A stretch of 64,000 bases of DNA from Roseateles aquatilis (GCF_002205645.1 NZ_NIOF01000002.1:62001-126000), one strand, 5' to 3'; shown: positions 11,924-23,132, counted from the stretch's first letter. Numbers and translations: made by a program. The notes: a model not told the origin generated them from the sequence alone.

Positions 11924-13686
11924 CAGTCCAGCCCCAGCAGTTCGCGATAGGCCCGATGGGCGGTGAGGTCGTCATGGCGGCCCTCGGCCGCGATCCGTCC
12001 GTCGATCAGCAGCAGCACGCGGTCGGCCTGCAGCACGGTGGAGAGCTTGCTCGCCACCATCAGGACGGTGGTGCCGCCGCCGGGCTCGCGGCGCAGCGCG
12101 CGCAGGCGGCCCAGCACGCGCTGCTCGGTGAGCGCGTCCAGTGCGCTGGTGGCGTCGTCCAGCGCCAGCAGGCGCGGTCGGGCCAGCAGGGCGCGCGCCA
12201 GGGCCAGGCGTTGCCGCTGGCCGCCGGACAGCGTGATGCCGCGATCGCCGACGCGTGTCCGCAGGCCGTCGTGCAGGCGCTCGACGACCTCGTCGGCGCA
12301 GGCGATGTGCAGCGCGCGTTGGAGCTCGGCGTCGTCGGCGTGTGGCGCCGCCAGCTTCAGGTTGGCGGCCAACGTGTCCGAGAACAGGAAGGCTTCCTGC
12401 GGCACGACCTGCACCGCGCGGCGCAGCGCGTCCAGGCGCAGGTCGCGCAAATCGGTCCAGCCGGTGGTGTCGTCGCCCAGGCGCAAGTGGCCGGTGTCGG
12501 CGTCCAGCAACCGCGGCAGCAGGCTCACGAGCGTGCTCTTGCCGGCACCGGTGGCGCCGACCAGCGCGACGACCTCGCCCGGCGCGATGCACAGGGCGCA
12601 GCCGTCGAGGATCGCCGTCGAGCCGCCCGGCGCGCGCACGCCGACGCCGTCCAGCGCCAACCCCAGCGGCCGGTCCGGCAGCGTGGCGGTGCCGCCGTGG
12701 ATGGCGGGCTCGGCGTCCAGCAGCTCCCAGATGCGGGCCGCCGACGAGCGCGCGTCCGCGAAGATCTGCATCACCCGGCCCACGCCCTCGGCGCGGAAGA
12801 TCAGCACGTTGGCCATCAGCAGCGCCGCGACCAGCTCGCCGCGGTGCAGTCGGCCGGTCTCCACCAGATGCAGGCCGAAGACCAGGATCCACACCTGGCC
12901 CAGCGCGACCACCGCCTGCGGCACCGGCACGCGGGCGCAGGCATAGGCGAGGGCGGCGGTGGCCTGGCGCATGAAGACGGCGATCTGCGCCTCGAAGCGG
13001 TCGGCGCGTTGGCCCTCCAGCACGAAGGACTTGATGACGCGCACGCCGTTGACGCCTTCGGAGAGCTCCTGGTTGACCTCGTCGTAGGCGGCGCCGACGG
13101 CGCGGTCCAGCGTCACGAGGTGATCGGTCTGGCGCAGGAACAGCGTGACGGCGATGCCGATCAGCAGCAGCGGCACGATGGCCAGGCCGGGGTGGTACCA
13201 GGCCAGCACCGCGAGCGTGGCGGTGACGACCAGCGTCAGCTCGAAGACCTGGCGCCAGAAGTTGATCAGCGCGTCGCGCAGCTTGTCGGCGTCGCGGGTG
13301 GTGCGGGTGACGAGCTCACCGACGCCGTGACGCCAGTGATAGCCCAGGTCCAGCCGCTGGACCTGGACCAGGATGCGCTCGCGCAGCAGCGTCAGCAACT
13401 GCTGGCCGCTGATCAGCGACGACAGGCCGGCGCCGTACTGCAGCACGCCGCGCAGCAGTGCCGCGCCGAGCAGCCAGGCGGACCAGTGCAGCACGCCGTC
13501 CAGCGCGGCCCGGGCACCGTCCGCGGCGCCGACCTCCAGTGCGTGGACCGTCCGCCCGACCAGCCATTGCTGGGCGGCGAAGGCGATGTTGCCCAGCAGG
13601 AACAGCAGCGCGGTGAGGGTGAAGTGGCGGGGGATCTCTCGATAGAGCAGGAGGCTTCGCCAGAGCGGCGATGGGGAGGCGGGCAT
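11923..13686 (-). CDS. ABC exporter half-transporter (first partner)
   Basis: This 587-residue half-exporter comprises helices from about residue 15 to 290 and then an ATPase domain with Walker A VGATGAGKST, signature LSGGQRQR and Walker B LLALDDATSALD. The residue after the Walker B Asp is Asp, not the catalytic Glu, while its partner keeps Glu but has a changed signature. That complementary pattern is what heterodimeric exporters with one degenerate ATP site show. The ATG is the only plausible start nearby and lacks a clear Shine-Dalgarno; it sits inside a perfect inverted repeat. Substrate unknown. Confidence 0.88.
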   Translation of the reverse strand: MPASPSPLWRSLLLYREIPRHFTLTALLFLLGNIAFAAQQWLVGRTVHALEVGAADGARAALDGVLHWSAWLLGAALLRGVLQYGAGLSSLISGQQLLTLLRERILVQVQRLDLGYHWRHGVGELVTRTTRDADKLRDALINFWRQVFELTLVVTATLAVLAWYHPGLAIVPLLLIGIAVTLFLRQTDHLVTLDRAVGAAYDEVNQELSEGVNGVRVIKSFVLEGQRADRFEAQIAVFMRQATAALAYACARVPVPQAVVALGQVWILVFGLHLVETGRLHRGELVAALLMANVLIFRAEGVGRVMQIFADARSSAARIWELLDAEPAIHGGTATLPDRPLGLALDGVGVRAPGGSTAILDGCALCIAPGEVVALVGATGAGKSTLVSLLPRLLDADTGHLRLGDDTTGWTDLRDLRLDALRRAVQVVPQEAFLFSDTLAANLKLAAPHADDAELQRALHIACADEVVERLHDGLRTRVGDRGITLSGGQRQRLALARALLARPRLLALDDATSALDALTEQRVLGRLRALRREPGGGTTVLMVASKLSTVLQADRVLLLIDGRIAAEGRHDDLTAHRAYRELLGLD

Positions 13687-13709
13687 CGGGCAGTCTGTGC
13701 TGCCCGATG
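13684..13709 (-). promoter_or_regulatory. Perfect 10-bp inverted repeat that contains the exporter start codon
   Basis: On the minus strand CATCGGGCAG, a 6-nt loop and CTGCCCGATG form a perfect hairpin whose last three bases are the ATG of the half-exporter gene. No Shine-Dalgarno is visible just upstream. The hairpin could hold the start codon shut or, less interestingly, the true start could lie elsewhere. Confidence 0.55.
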
Positions 13710-13996
13710 AAGCCGGGCATCGAGCCCTTGTCGCAACTTCCAGGCCATGCCGGAAGTGACCGCGCCAGGCCCGGATGCGGGCCGCGGAGGGGCGCGGCCG
13801 GCGTCGTCGCCGCATGGGCACTGCGCGGAATCCAGCAGTGCTGCGTGGTTCCGAGCAGTCGGGCGGGCGATCTCCGGCGCGCTGACGGCGGTGCCGCGTC
13901 GGCGTGGACCGTCAGTGCGCGTCCATCAGTTCACGCCCGCCAGATCCGGTCCGTCGCATCTCGCCCGCCGGATAGGCCCTGCCAGTCATGTTTCGC
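13687..13996. other. Intergenic 310 bp between serine acetyltransferase and ABC exporter
   Basis: No convincing gene on either strand. It holds the inverted repeat at its left end and presumably the exporter promoter reading leftward, which I could not place. No U-tract terminator for the acetyltransferase gene is evident. Confidence 0.5.
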
Positions 13997-14926
13997 CTAG
14001 ATCTCGCCGGGTGCCTGGCTCTGCGAGCTGGCCTGGCTGATGTTGCTGCCCGGCGGGATGCTGCGCGTCAGCCAGACGTTGCCGCCGACGACCGAGCCGC
14101 GGCCCAGCGTGATGCGGCCCAGGATGGTGGCGCCGGCGTAGATGACGACATCGTCCTCGACGACCGGATGGCGGGGCGCGCCCTTGCGGATCTGCCCTTG
14201 CTCGTCCTTGGGGAAGCTGCGCGCGCCGAGCGTGACCGCCTGGTAGATGCGCACGCGCTCGCCGATCACGGCGGTCTCGCCGATGACGACGCCGGTGCCG
14301 TGGTCGATGAACAGGCCGGCGCCGATCCGCGCGCCGGGGTGGATGTCGATGCCGGTGCGGCCGTGGGCCAGCTCCGCGACGATGCGCGCCAGCAGCGGCA
14401 CGCCCAGCGCGTACAGCTGGTGCGCGAGCCGGTGGTGGATCATGGCCTCGATGCCGGGGTAGCAGAGCAGCACCTCGTCGACGCTGCGCGCGGCCGGGTC
14501 GCCCTCGAAGGACGCGAGCACGTCGGCGTCCAGCAGGCGGCGGATCTGGGGCAGCGAGCGGCCGAAGTCGGTGGTGATCGCGGTAGCGCGCTCCGCCACC
14601 TCCGGCGCGTCGGGCGCGCCGCCGGCCACCGAGCCCAGCTCCAGCAGCACCTGCTGACGCAGCGCCTGCAGGTGCGTGTCCAGGGAGTGGCCGATGTAGT
14701 AGTCCTCGGCCTCGGGCCGCAGCGACGGCGGTCCCAGCCGCAGCGGGAACAGCACGCCGCGCAGGCCCTGGACGATCTCGTCCAGCAGCTCGACGGACGG
14801 CAGCTCGCGGCCGCGGGGCTCATGCTGGCGATGGGCTTCGCGCCAATCCTGGCGCGCGGCGCGCAGGCCGGCGACGATCTCGTCGAGCGGCCAGTCGCCG
14901 CCGTTGCGGGGAGGAGCGACGGTCAT
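13997..14926 (-). CDS. Serine O-acetyltransferase (EpsC/CysE type)
   Basis: The 309-residue enzyme acetylates serine with acetyl-CoA to O-acetylserine, the carbon acceptor for sulfide in cysteine synthesis. An alpha-helical N-terminal domain (DYYIGHSLDTHLQALRQQV, YPGIEAMIHHRLAHQLY) is followed by a left-handed beta-helix of hexapeptide repeats. The helix carries IDIHPGARIGAGLFIDHGTG, VVIGETAVIGERVRIYQAVT and a C-terminal segment VVGGNVWLTRSIPPGSN. The His of DIHPGA and that of IDHGTG are the usual catalytic/binding residues. The start at 14926 begins MTVAPPRNGG; the frame is open further upstream but lacks family sequence. It is longer at the N-terminus than E. coli CysE, as in the EpsC subgroup. 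Confidence 0.9.
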   Translation of the reverse strand: MTVAPPRNGGDWPLDEIVAGLRAARQDWREAHRQHEPRGRELPSVELLDEIVQGLRGVLFPLRLGPPSLRPEAEDYYIGHSLDTHLQALRQQVLLELGSVAGGAPDAPEVAERATAITTDFGRSLPQIRRLLDADVLASFEGDPAARSVDEVLLCYPGIEAMIHHRLAHQLYALGVPLLARIVAELAHGRTGIDIHPGARIGAGLFIDHGTGVVIGETAVIGERVRIYQAVTLGARSFPKDEQGQIRKGAPRHPVVEDDVVIYAGATILGRITLGRGSVVGGNVWLTRSIPPGSNISQASSQSQAPGEI

Positions 14927-15129
14927 GGGTGGGGATGGAAGAGGGCGGGCATGCGGCGCATTGTTCCCGCTGCGCGGGGAGGGTGCCACGGGGAGAGCGC
15001 GAAGCCGGGTGGGAGGGAAGGTCAATTGGCGATGCCGGTGCTCGGATAGAGTGCAACGTCCTTCGCGGAAGCGCTCGCATGACCGAGCGAGATCGTTGGC
15101 ATGCGCACCTTCCTGATTTCATCCCTCCC

Positions 15130-15972
15130 ATGAAACAAGGTCTGGGAATTGGACTGGCGATCGTGCTCGGCGCTGGAAGCGTTCTCTACTTCATGGGCTT
15201 CGATATCCGCTCGCCGCGGGATGAGTCGCCGACCTCGCCGGCGTTTTCCCCTCCCTCTGCCCCGACGGTCCAGCCTGCGCTCAAATCGAATGGAGCCAGC
15301 ACTTCAGATCGGCGCATTCGACCAGCGTTGACAGTCCGAAAGACAAATGACTGGATAAAGGAAGCCTCAGACAGCGCCGACTGCAGGGATCTTCTGGCGG
15401 CGCACAAAGCCGTTCAATTGTGCAAAAGCCGGGAGGACATGCGGCGCCGAAATCCTGCGCTCGACATATCCGACACCGAAGTTCGACTCGGCGAAGGACG
15501 ATTCGTTGACTGCTCTGCGCTGACCGCCGAGCAGCGCCGCGACCACCTGCAATGGTTGGAACGGGCGGTTGAGCAGCAGGTGCCAGGCGCGGCGTTGGAG
15601 TGGCTGACGGCGGGACCCAACGGCCAGATCGACGACCTTGAAATGCGCAATGACGACCCTCTGGTCAGGGCTTGGAGCGAGAAGGCGATTCGACTGCTGG
15701 ATGCCGCTGCTCGACGGGGCGATGTCGAAGCGATCGGGGCGTTGTCGGGTGTCTATTCGAGTGACTATGTGACCGAACGGGACATGACCAAGAGCGTCAT
15801 GTATGACGTGGTGATCTTCAAGTTGCTGAGGCAGAAGGGCGGCAACGGTTTGGTGGGCTATCAGCGTCTGATGGACAGATATCGGCGCGAGATGTCCCCT
15901 GAAAAGTGGCAGGCGGTGGAGGAGAGCGCCGAGGCGTTCTTTCAGAGTTGCTGCGCGAAACCAAGGAACTAG
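15130..15972 (+). CDS. Hypothetical single-pass membrane or exported protein
   Basis: This is a 280-residue protein of unknown family. Residues 1-22 (MKQGLGIGLAIVLGAGSVLYF) form a membrane anchor or signal segment, followed by a Ser/Pro-rich linker. The rest is helical, with the segments LLDAAARRGDVEAIGALSGVY and ALEWLTAGPNG suggesting Sel1/TPR-like helical pairs. Four or more Cys residues could pair in the periplasm. The ATG at 15130 is the one directly before the hydrophobic segment. Its last 155 bp overlap antiparallel with the patatin gene. I do not assign a function. Confidence 0.7.
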   Translation: MKQGLGIGLAIVLGAGSVLYFMGFDIRSPRDESPTSPAFSPPSAPTVQPALKSNGASTSDRRIRPALTVRKTNDWIKEASDSADCRDLLAAHKAVQLCKSREDMRRRNPALDISDTEVRLGEGRFVDCSALTAEQRRDHLQWLERAVEQQVPGAALEWLTAGPNGQIDDLEMRNDDPLVRAWSEKAIRLLDAAARRGDVEAIGALSGVYSSDYVTERDMTKSVMYDVVIFKLLRQKGGNGLVGYQRLMDRYRREMSPEKWQAVEESAEAFFQSCCAKPRN

Positions 15973-16930
15973 CGGACTCCTCGCGCGCAGCGGGAGACGG
16001 CGCCTTCATCCGCGACTTGATGCCCGACAGCGCGGCCAGCGCGGCGCGATATCCCGTCCAGATCGCCTTCTCCTGTTCGTCCTGCGCGGACAGGCTAGAG
16101 ACGTGGATTTTTGGCGCGATCAGGACATCCGCCTCGGCCATTTCCGGCGCGGCGATGAGGCAGCTCTGGGTCCGCATCACTCGCAGCAGCACGGAGGCCG
16201 CCCCCATCCCGTCGCCGCCGGAATCGGCGCAATAGACGTCCACGGCGATCACGACATCGGCGCCCATGGCTCGCGCGAAACGCACCGGGACCAGGCTGGT
16301 GATGCCGCCATCGACGAAGTGGCCGCCCGGGTAGGCGACGGGCACGTTCACACCTGGCACCGCGGCCGATGCCTGCACCGCCACGCCGGGCGATCCGTTG
16401 TCGAGCAGAACCGCTTGTCCACTTCGAAGATCGGTGGCGACCGCGCCGAATCGACGTGGAAAGGCCTCGATGCGTTTGCCCGACGTGACCGTGTCTATCC
16501 ACCGCGCAATGTTGTCCCCGCGCATGAGGCCACTGGCGCTGACCGTCAGGTCGATGAGCGACGACAGCTTCACGTTGCGCGCGATGGTTTCGATTTCATT
16601 GGGAGACAGGCCGCTCGCATAGGCCGCGCCGACGACCGCTCCGGCAGAGGTGCCGACCACGATGTCGGGCTGAATGCCGGACTCCTCCAAGGCTCGAATC
16701 ACCCCCAGGTGCGCGAAACCTCGCAGCCCGCCGCCGCCGAGGACGAGCGCAATGGTCGGTGCATCCTGTCCGGGCTTGTGCGGTCGGGCCGAGCGCTCGA
16801 CATCGGGGAGGAAACGCGGGGTGATCTCGATGGGGCGGGGCGCGGCGCGCGTCGCGCAACCGGAGATCCATGTGACCGCGAACAGAATGAGCGCGGCGCT
16901 CGCCAGATGCAGAGGCTTCAAGGGCTTCAT
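15818..16930 (-). CDS. Patatin-like phospholipase lipoprotein (RssA-like)
   Basis: The 370-residue protein has a lipoprotein signal ending WISGC (Cys25), so it is likely anchored in an envelope membrane. The patatin domain follows, with oxyanion loop GGGGLRG (65-71), nucleophile elbow GTSAG (Ser95) and the catalytic Asp of DGG (207), making the Ser/Asp dyad complete. Patatins hydrolyse acyl chains of lipids. The C-terminal 50 residues (Ser/Pro/Arg-rich) are encoded opposite the 3' end of the convergent gene and look like read-through sequence rather than a domain. The ATG at 16930 starts the signal peptide; a second one five codons upstream is possible. Confidence 0.88.
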   Translation of the reverse strand: MKPLKPLHLASAALILFAVTWISGCATRAAPRPIEITPRFLPDVERSARPHKPGQDAPTIALVLGGGGLRGFAHLGVIRALEESGIQPDIVVGTSAGAVVGAAYASGLSPNEIETIARNVKLSSLIDLTVSASGLMRGDNIARWIDTVTSGKRIEAFPRRFGAVATDLRSGQAVLLDNGSPGVAVQASAAVPGVNVPVAYPGGHFVDGGITSLVPVRFARAMGADVVIAVDVYCADSGGDGMGAASVLLRVMRTQSCLIAAPEMAEADVLIAPKIHVSSLSAQDEQEKAIWTGYRAALAALSGIKSRMKAPSPAAREESASSLVSRSNSERTPRRSPPPPATFQGTSRADICPSDADSPPNRCRPSASAT

Positions 16931-17141
16931 GGCGGGCCCTCTCAAACGGAAGTGAACGGGACGTCAGGCCCGGCCACTCGCGTGGAGCAGCCTGTGAGGA
17001 ATGCGGTCGTCATGGTCGTGGTCTCGTCGAGTTGCGATGGCTTGAACGATAGTCATCGACGACTGGACGATCCATGGCCTGGAGTCCGACCTTCTTGTTC
17101 AGGAGTCCGGCACCGCGGGCCGCCGCGGCCTCCAGCCGTCC

Positions 17142-18038
17142 TCAGGCAGGCCGCGCGTAGCGACTCGGCGACTCGCCCACATGCCGGCTGAACGCGACGC
17201 TGAACGAGCTGGAGGATCCATAACCAACACGCTCAGCCACCTCGGTGACGGACAAGCCTGCCCGACGCAGCAGATCCTTCGCGAGTTCCATGCGCCAGGT
17301 CAGGAGGTATTCCATCGGCGCGACGCCGACCTTGCGCGTGAAGCGCTCGAAGAAGGCGGATCGGGAGAGCGCCGCCGCCTCGGCCAGTTCCTCGACGGTC
17401 CATGCGTGGTCGACACGGGCATGAATCTTCTTGAGCGCGGGCGCCAGTCGTTCATCCCCCAGTCCGCGCAGGAGACCGGACGGCGCGCTGCCGGTCGTCG
17501 TCGATCGCATCGCCTCGATCAGCAACATGCCGACCAGTCGAGACAGCATGTAGTCGCTGCCCGGTTGCTGTCCGGCGTACTCCTCTCCCACCATGTTCAC
17601 GAGTTGCGCCAGGCGCGCCGACCCTTGCACATGCACGACGCCAGGCAGCAAGGACACGAGCAGCCGCGGATCCGCGCAATCGAACAGGAATGCGCCGCCC
17701 AATGAGCGCATTTCGGGCGCCCCCTTCTGGTCTCCGTAACGCCGTTCGATGTTTCCGCCGGGCATGGCGTTGGGGTCGAAATGGACCGGTGGGGCGGGGA
17801 CGAAACTTGAGATCGTGAAGGCGGGCGTCGCCGGAAGCAGGACGAAGTCTCCCGCGCTGATGGTGATCGGCTCGTGGCCATCGACGGCCAGCAGGCAACT
17901 GCCCTCCAACATGATGCAGAAGCTGGGCTGGCCGTACTCGGAGTACCGCACGGCCCAGTGCCCGCGTCCCGTGATCGGATTGGCGAAGACGGCACTGGGC
18001 TGCAGCAGTCTGACAACCTCGGTGAGGGGATCGTTCAT
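17142..18038 (-). CDS. AraC-family transcriptional regulator with cupin sensor domain
   Basis: This 298-residue regulator has an N-terminal cupin-type ligand domain (FCIMLEGSCLLAVDGHEPIT, AGDFVLLPATPAF) and a C-terminal pair of helix-turn-helix motifs. The first HTH is WTVEELAEAAALSRSAFFERF and the second is LSVTEVAERVGYGSSSSFSVAF, ending HVGESPSRYAR as usual. It is divergent from the SDR gene with 103 bp between the starts, the classic arrangement of an AraC activator and its target, so it probably controls the dehydrogenase. Effector unknown. Confidence 0.9.
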   Translation of the reverse strand: MNDPLTEVVRLLQPSAVFANPITGRGHWAVRYSEYGQPSFCIMLEGSCLLAVDGHEPITISAGDFVLLPATPAFTISSFVPAPPVHFDPNAMPGGNIERRYGDQKGAPEMRSLGGAFLFDCADPRLLVSLLPGVVHVQGSARLAQLVNMVGEEYAGQQPGSDYMLSRLVGMLLIEAMRSTTTGSAPSGLLRGLGDERLAPALKKIHARVDHAWTVEELAEAAALSRSAFFERFTRKVGVAPMEYLLTWRMELAKDLLRRAGLSVTEVAERVGYGSSSSFSVAFSRHVGESPSRYARPA

Positions 18039-18141
18039 GAGTGATCTGGACTTTCGCTAAAGAACGCCGGACGAATCAATATAGATCATCCTGCTGCTGC
18101 CCTCTATCGTTGCATCCGAGTCAACCACCCACCTTGGATGT

Positions 18142-18924
18142 ATGCAGATGAAAACAGTCTTGATCACCGGATGTTCCTCGGGTTTCGGCCTGGAGGCCGC
18201 CAGGCATTTCCACGCACGCGGTTGGCGAGTGATCGCGACCATGCGTTCACCGCGTCCCGAATTGCTCCCGCTGTCCGACACGATGCACGTGGCGACGCTG
18301 GACGTGACGAAGCCGGAGAGCATTGCCCGATTGCTTGAAAGCTGCGGCCCGATCGACGTGCTCGTGAACAACGCGGGCATCGGCCTCTTCGGCGCGGCGG
18401 AAGCCACCCCGATGGCGACGGTGCGGGAGGTCTTCGAAACCAACACCTTCGGCGTGATCGCGATGTGCCAGGCCGTCATTCCGCGGTTTCGCGAGCGGCA
18501 AGGCGGCACGATCATCAATGTGACGTCCAGTGCCACGCTGGCGGCGATGCCGCTGGTGGCCGCCTACACCGCCAGCAAGACAGCGATCGAAGGCTACACG
18601 GCTTCACTCGAAGGCGAGCTCGGGGAATTCGGCGTGCGAGTGAAGCTGGTGCAGCCTGGGTATGGACCGACGACCAGTTTCACAACCAACGGCCAGGAGC
18701 GCATGCAAGGGTCGATTCCCGAAACGTATGCGGCGTTCGCGCATCGCGTCTTTGCCACGTTCGCGCAGAACAAGGCCGTGACGAAGGAAGTGGATGTCGC
18801 GGAGGCGATCTGGCGGGCCGCGAATGACGCGTCGGATCAGTTGCGGTTCCCGGCCGGAGAGGATGCGGTCGCTCTGGCGAAGCGCCATGAAGGCGAGCCG
18901 CGCGCGAAGCCGGTGATGTTGTGA
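18142..18924 (+). CDS. Short-chain dehydrogenase/reductase
   Basis: This is a 260-residue classical SDR oxidoreductase. It has the NAD(P) glycine motif TGCSSGFG (9-16), NNAG (77-80), catalytic Ser in NVTSS (129-130) and the YTASK active-site motif (Tyr142, Lys146). The start could be ATG 18142 or the ATG two codons later; MKTVLITG is the usual family beginning. Codon and base composition match the chromosome. Divergent from an AraC-type regulator. Substrate not predictable. Confidence 0.9.
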   Translation: MQMKTVLITGCSSGFGLEAARHFHARGWRVIATMRSPRPELLPLSDTMHVATLDVTKPESIARLLESCGPIDVLVNNAGIGLFGAAEATPMATVREVFETNTFGVIAMCQAVIPRFRERQGGTIINVTSSATLAAMPLVAAYTASKTAIEGYTASLEGELGEFGVRVKLVQPGYGPTTSFTTNGQERMQGSIPETYAAFAHRVFATFAQNKAVTKEVDVAEAIWRAANDASDQLRFPAGEDAVALAKRHEGEPRAKPVML

Positions 18925-18963
18925 GATGCGCGCGGGCGGGAGCCGGTCGATTTGCCGCCGCGC

Positions 18964-19641
18964 TCACGCCCGCCGCGCCACCCATCCCTTGAACGTGAAC
19001 GCGGCGTAGAAGAGCTCGACGCCGGAGAACCCCGCCGCTTCCAGCAGGGCCCTGTCCTGCTCGGGCGAGAGCACCGGCAGGCGCTCCTTGATCGCCGGGA
19101 CACTGCCGAGCGCCTGCTCGGCGGGAACGCCGGCGTGGATCGCGTACATCGCATTGCGACGGAGCCATTGCTCCTTGCTGGCATCGTCCACGGGCATGCT
19201 GTGATGCGCGACGACGAACGGCGCACCCGGCTTGAGGCGCCGAGCCAGCGCCTTCAAGGTGGCGAGTCGTTCCTCCGCCGCCAGGAAGTGCAGCGTCAAC
19301 AGGCAGGCGGCGCCGTCGAACGGGCCCTCGGGCGCGCTGTCGATGTAGCCCCGATGGAGCCGGACGCGCGACGCGAGATCGCCGAGCGTCGCTCGGGCCA
19401 GTTGGAGCATGTCTGCGGAGGGATCGACGCCGTCGAAGGTCCAGGCCTGATGCGCCTCGGCGAATGCCTTCAGCTCCAGTCCGCCGCCGGCGCCGAGCAC
19501 GAGGATCCGCGCATCTGCCGGGGCGCGCTCCGCGAGCAGGAGGCCCGCCATGGCGTGGAGGTCGAGAAGCCCGGGAACGATCTTCGCGGTGCGTTCGGCA
19601 TAGGAGGCGACGGCGAGCGGGTCGGAGAAGGCGTCGTTCAT
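18964..19641 (-). CDS. Class I SAM-dependent methyltransferase
   Basis: The 225-residue protein has a Rossmann methyltransferase core, with motif I ILVLGAGGGLELKAF, motif II FDGVDPSADMLQLAR and a post-I segment FDGAACLLTLHFL. It ends in a C-terminal strand pair (GVELFYAAFTFKGWVARR) of the UbiE/tellurite-resistance-like kind. It stands alone and converges on the SDR gene with 39 bp between stops. Substrate unknown. Confidence 0.85.
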   Translation of the reverse strand: MNDAFSDPLAVASYAERTAKIVPGLLDLHAMAGLLLAERAPADARILVLGAGGGLELKAFAEAHQAWTFDGVDPSADMLQLARATLGDLASRVRLHRGYIDSAPEGPFDGAACLLTLHFLAAEERLATLKALARRLKPGAPFVVAHHSMPVDDASKEQWLRRNAMYAIHAGVPAEQALGSVPAIKERLPVLSPEQDRALLEAAGFSGVELFYAAFTFKGWVARRA

Positions 19642-19776
19642 CGGCGGGACGCGTCGCGCGGTTCTGGAGGGCTCGAATGACGGGCTCGATCAATCATGGA
19701 ACTTATGTTGTTGCATGAGATATCGAAAGTCAAGCGATCGACCGGATCCGGCCCGAAGGGGCCGCCCGGCCCCGGC

Positions 19777-20235
19777 TCATCTCAACGCCTGCGCCCTCGC
19801 CGAATGCACCCTCGCTCGGCTTTCCAGCCAGGTATGGCGATGGCTGCCTTCCGGCGGCTCCAGGACCTCAAGCAGCCGTTGATACAAGGCGCTGAGCCGC
19901 TCGAAGTCGCTGTGCAGGTCGTCTCCCGGCAATAGCTGCTGGGCGCGGACCAGGACGTCGAGCGCCAGTGGCGCGCAACAGCTCTTGGCCGCCAACTGGC
20001 TGGACTTCACGAACTCGCTGGCCAGGCCGGCCAGCAACACGTCCGTGCGTCGCACGCCGATGCTCCGCAAGCGCCGGAGCGCCTTGGGATCGGCGCATTC
20101 GTCGGCGACATGCCTGAGCTGCGCGAGCAGCAAGGTCCAGAGCTCCCGCACCACCTCGCATGCCGCTTCCGACTGCGCCGGCGAATCCGGGGCCGCATGC
20201 CAACGCCCGGCCGCCTGGCTGAGCGGGGCGGTCAT
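19777..20235 (-). CDS. Hypothetical helical protein
   Basis: The 152-residue, all-helical protein contains EAACEVVRELWTLLLAQLR and ASEFVKSSQLAAKSCCAPLA; no signal peptide, no membrane segment and no family recognised. The ATG overlaps by 4 bp the stop of a small upstream ORF that has a good ribosome-binding site, which suggests a two-gene operon read leftward. The start is inferred from that overlap. Confidence 0.55.
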   Translation of the reverse strand: MTAPLSQAAGRWHAAPDSPAQSEAACEVVRELWTLLLAQLRHVADECADPKALRRLRSIGVRRTDVLLAGLASEFVKSSQLAAKSCCAPLALDVLVRAQQLLPGDDLHSDFERLSALYQRLLEVLEPPEGSHRHTWLESRARVHSARAQALR

Positions 20236-20354
20236 GCCCCGCGCGTGACGACGGCGTGGAGGCCGTGAGCCAGTGCCGCTTCTCGGGGCCAGGGGCTTTC
20301 GCTCAACGCGATGACCAGCCACGTCGTCGCGTGTCGTTCGATCCAATCGAGCAT
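20232..20354 (-). CDS. Small ORF (40 aa) upstream of and coupled to the helical protein
   Basis: ATG 20354 is preceded on the minus strand by GGAG at a good distance (AGGAGACAACC), and the stop TGA overlaps the next ATG as ATGA. The peptide begins MLDWIERHATTWLVIALS and has one weakly hydrophobic segment. No family recognised. The ribosome-binding site and coupling make it more credible than a chance frame. Confidence 0.5.
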   Translation of the reverse strand: MLDWIERHATTWLVIALSESPWPREAALAHGLHAVVTRGA

Positions 20355-20465
20355 GGTTGTCTCCTGCAGCTCTTATTTTTTGCAGGCGTGGCCCTTCGCG
20401 GAGCCACGCCCGGCAGCGTCGCTTCCCGGCCCGTGGGCCAGGAAGCTCCGTTGCCGACCTCGACC

Positions 20466-22718
<2,253 letters not shown>

Positions 22719-22850
22719 TTAAACCACGTGTCGAACGAGGTCCACGACCCCGACCGCGGTACCGGCGACAAAGATCGACACGCCGATGACCTGCCTCGCG
22801 AGGTGAACGTGGCCCTTGAGGACCTGCCCGGCCGTTTGAATTCGCGTCAT
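22719..22850 (-). CDS. Possible small membrane peptide upstream of katG
   Basis: A 43-codon frame with a plausible ribosome-binding site (AGAAAGGC) 66 bp upstream of katG on the same strand. The peptide has a hydrophobic segment (QVIGVSIFVAGTAVGVVDLV) flanked by basic residues, so a single-pass membrane peptide is plausible. No family recognised. Confidence 0.35.
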   Translation of the reverse strand: MTRIQTAGQVLKGHVHLARQVIGVSIFVAGTAVGVVDLVRHVV

Positions 22851-23132
22851 CGTGGTTGCCTTTCTGTCTTCCGTGGTTGGGGGTCAGTATTTGCTATCGA
22901 GGTTCGCGTATCCATTTGCAATTCCTAATGACGTGCATAGTGGAAAACTTGGCGATGTCGCTCCGACCGCCAAGGCGCCGTGCGGGCGTCAGTAGGGCAG
23001 GCAGGGGGGCCGCGCAACACCTGTCCCCCTGAAACGCAGCCTGACCCACGCCCGCGGCGGCCTGTCGATCCCCGCTTCGTGCCATCCCGGTGCCTGCCTA
23101 CGCTGCGCGGCATTCACAACCGGGAGGTGGCC

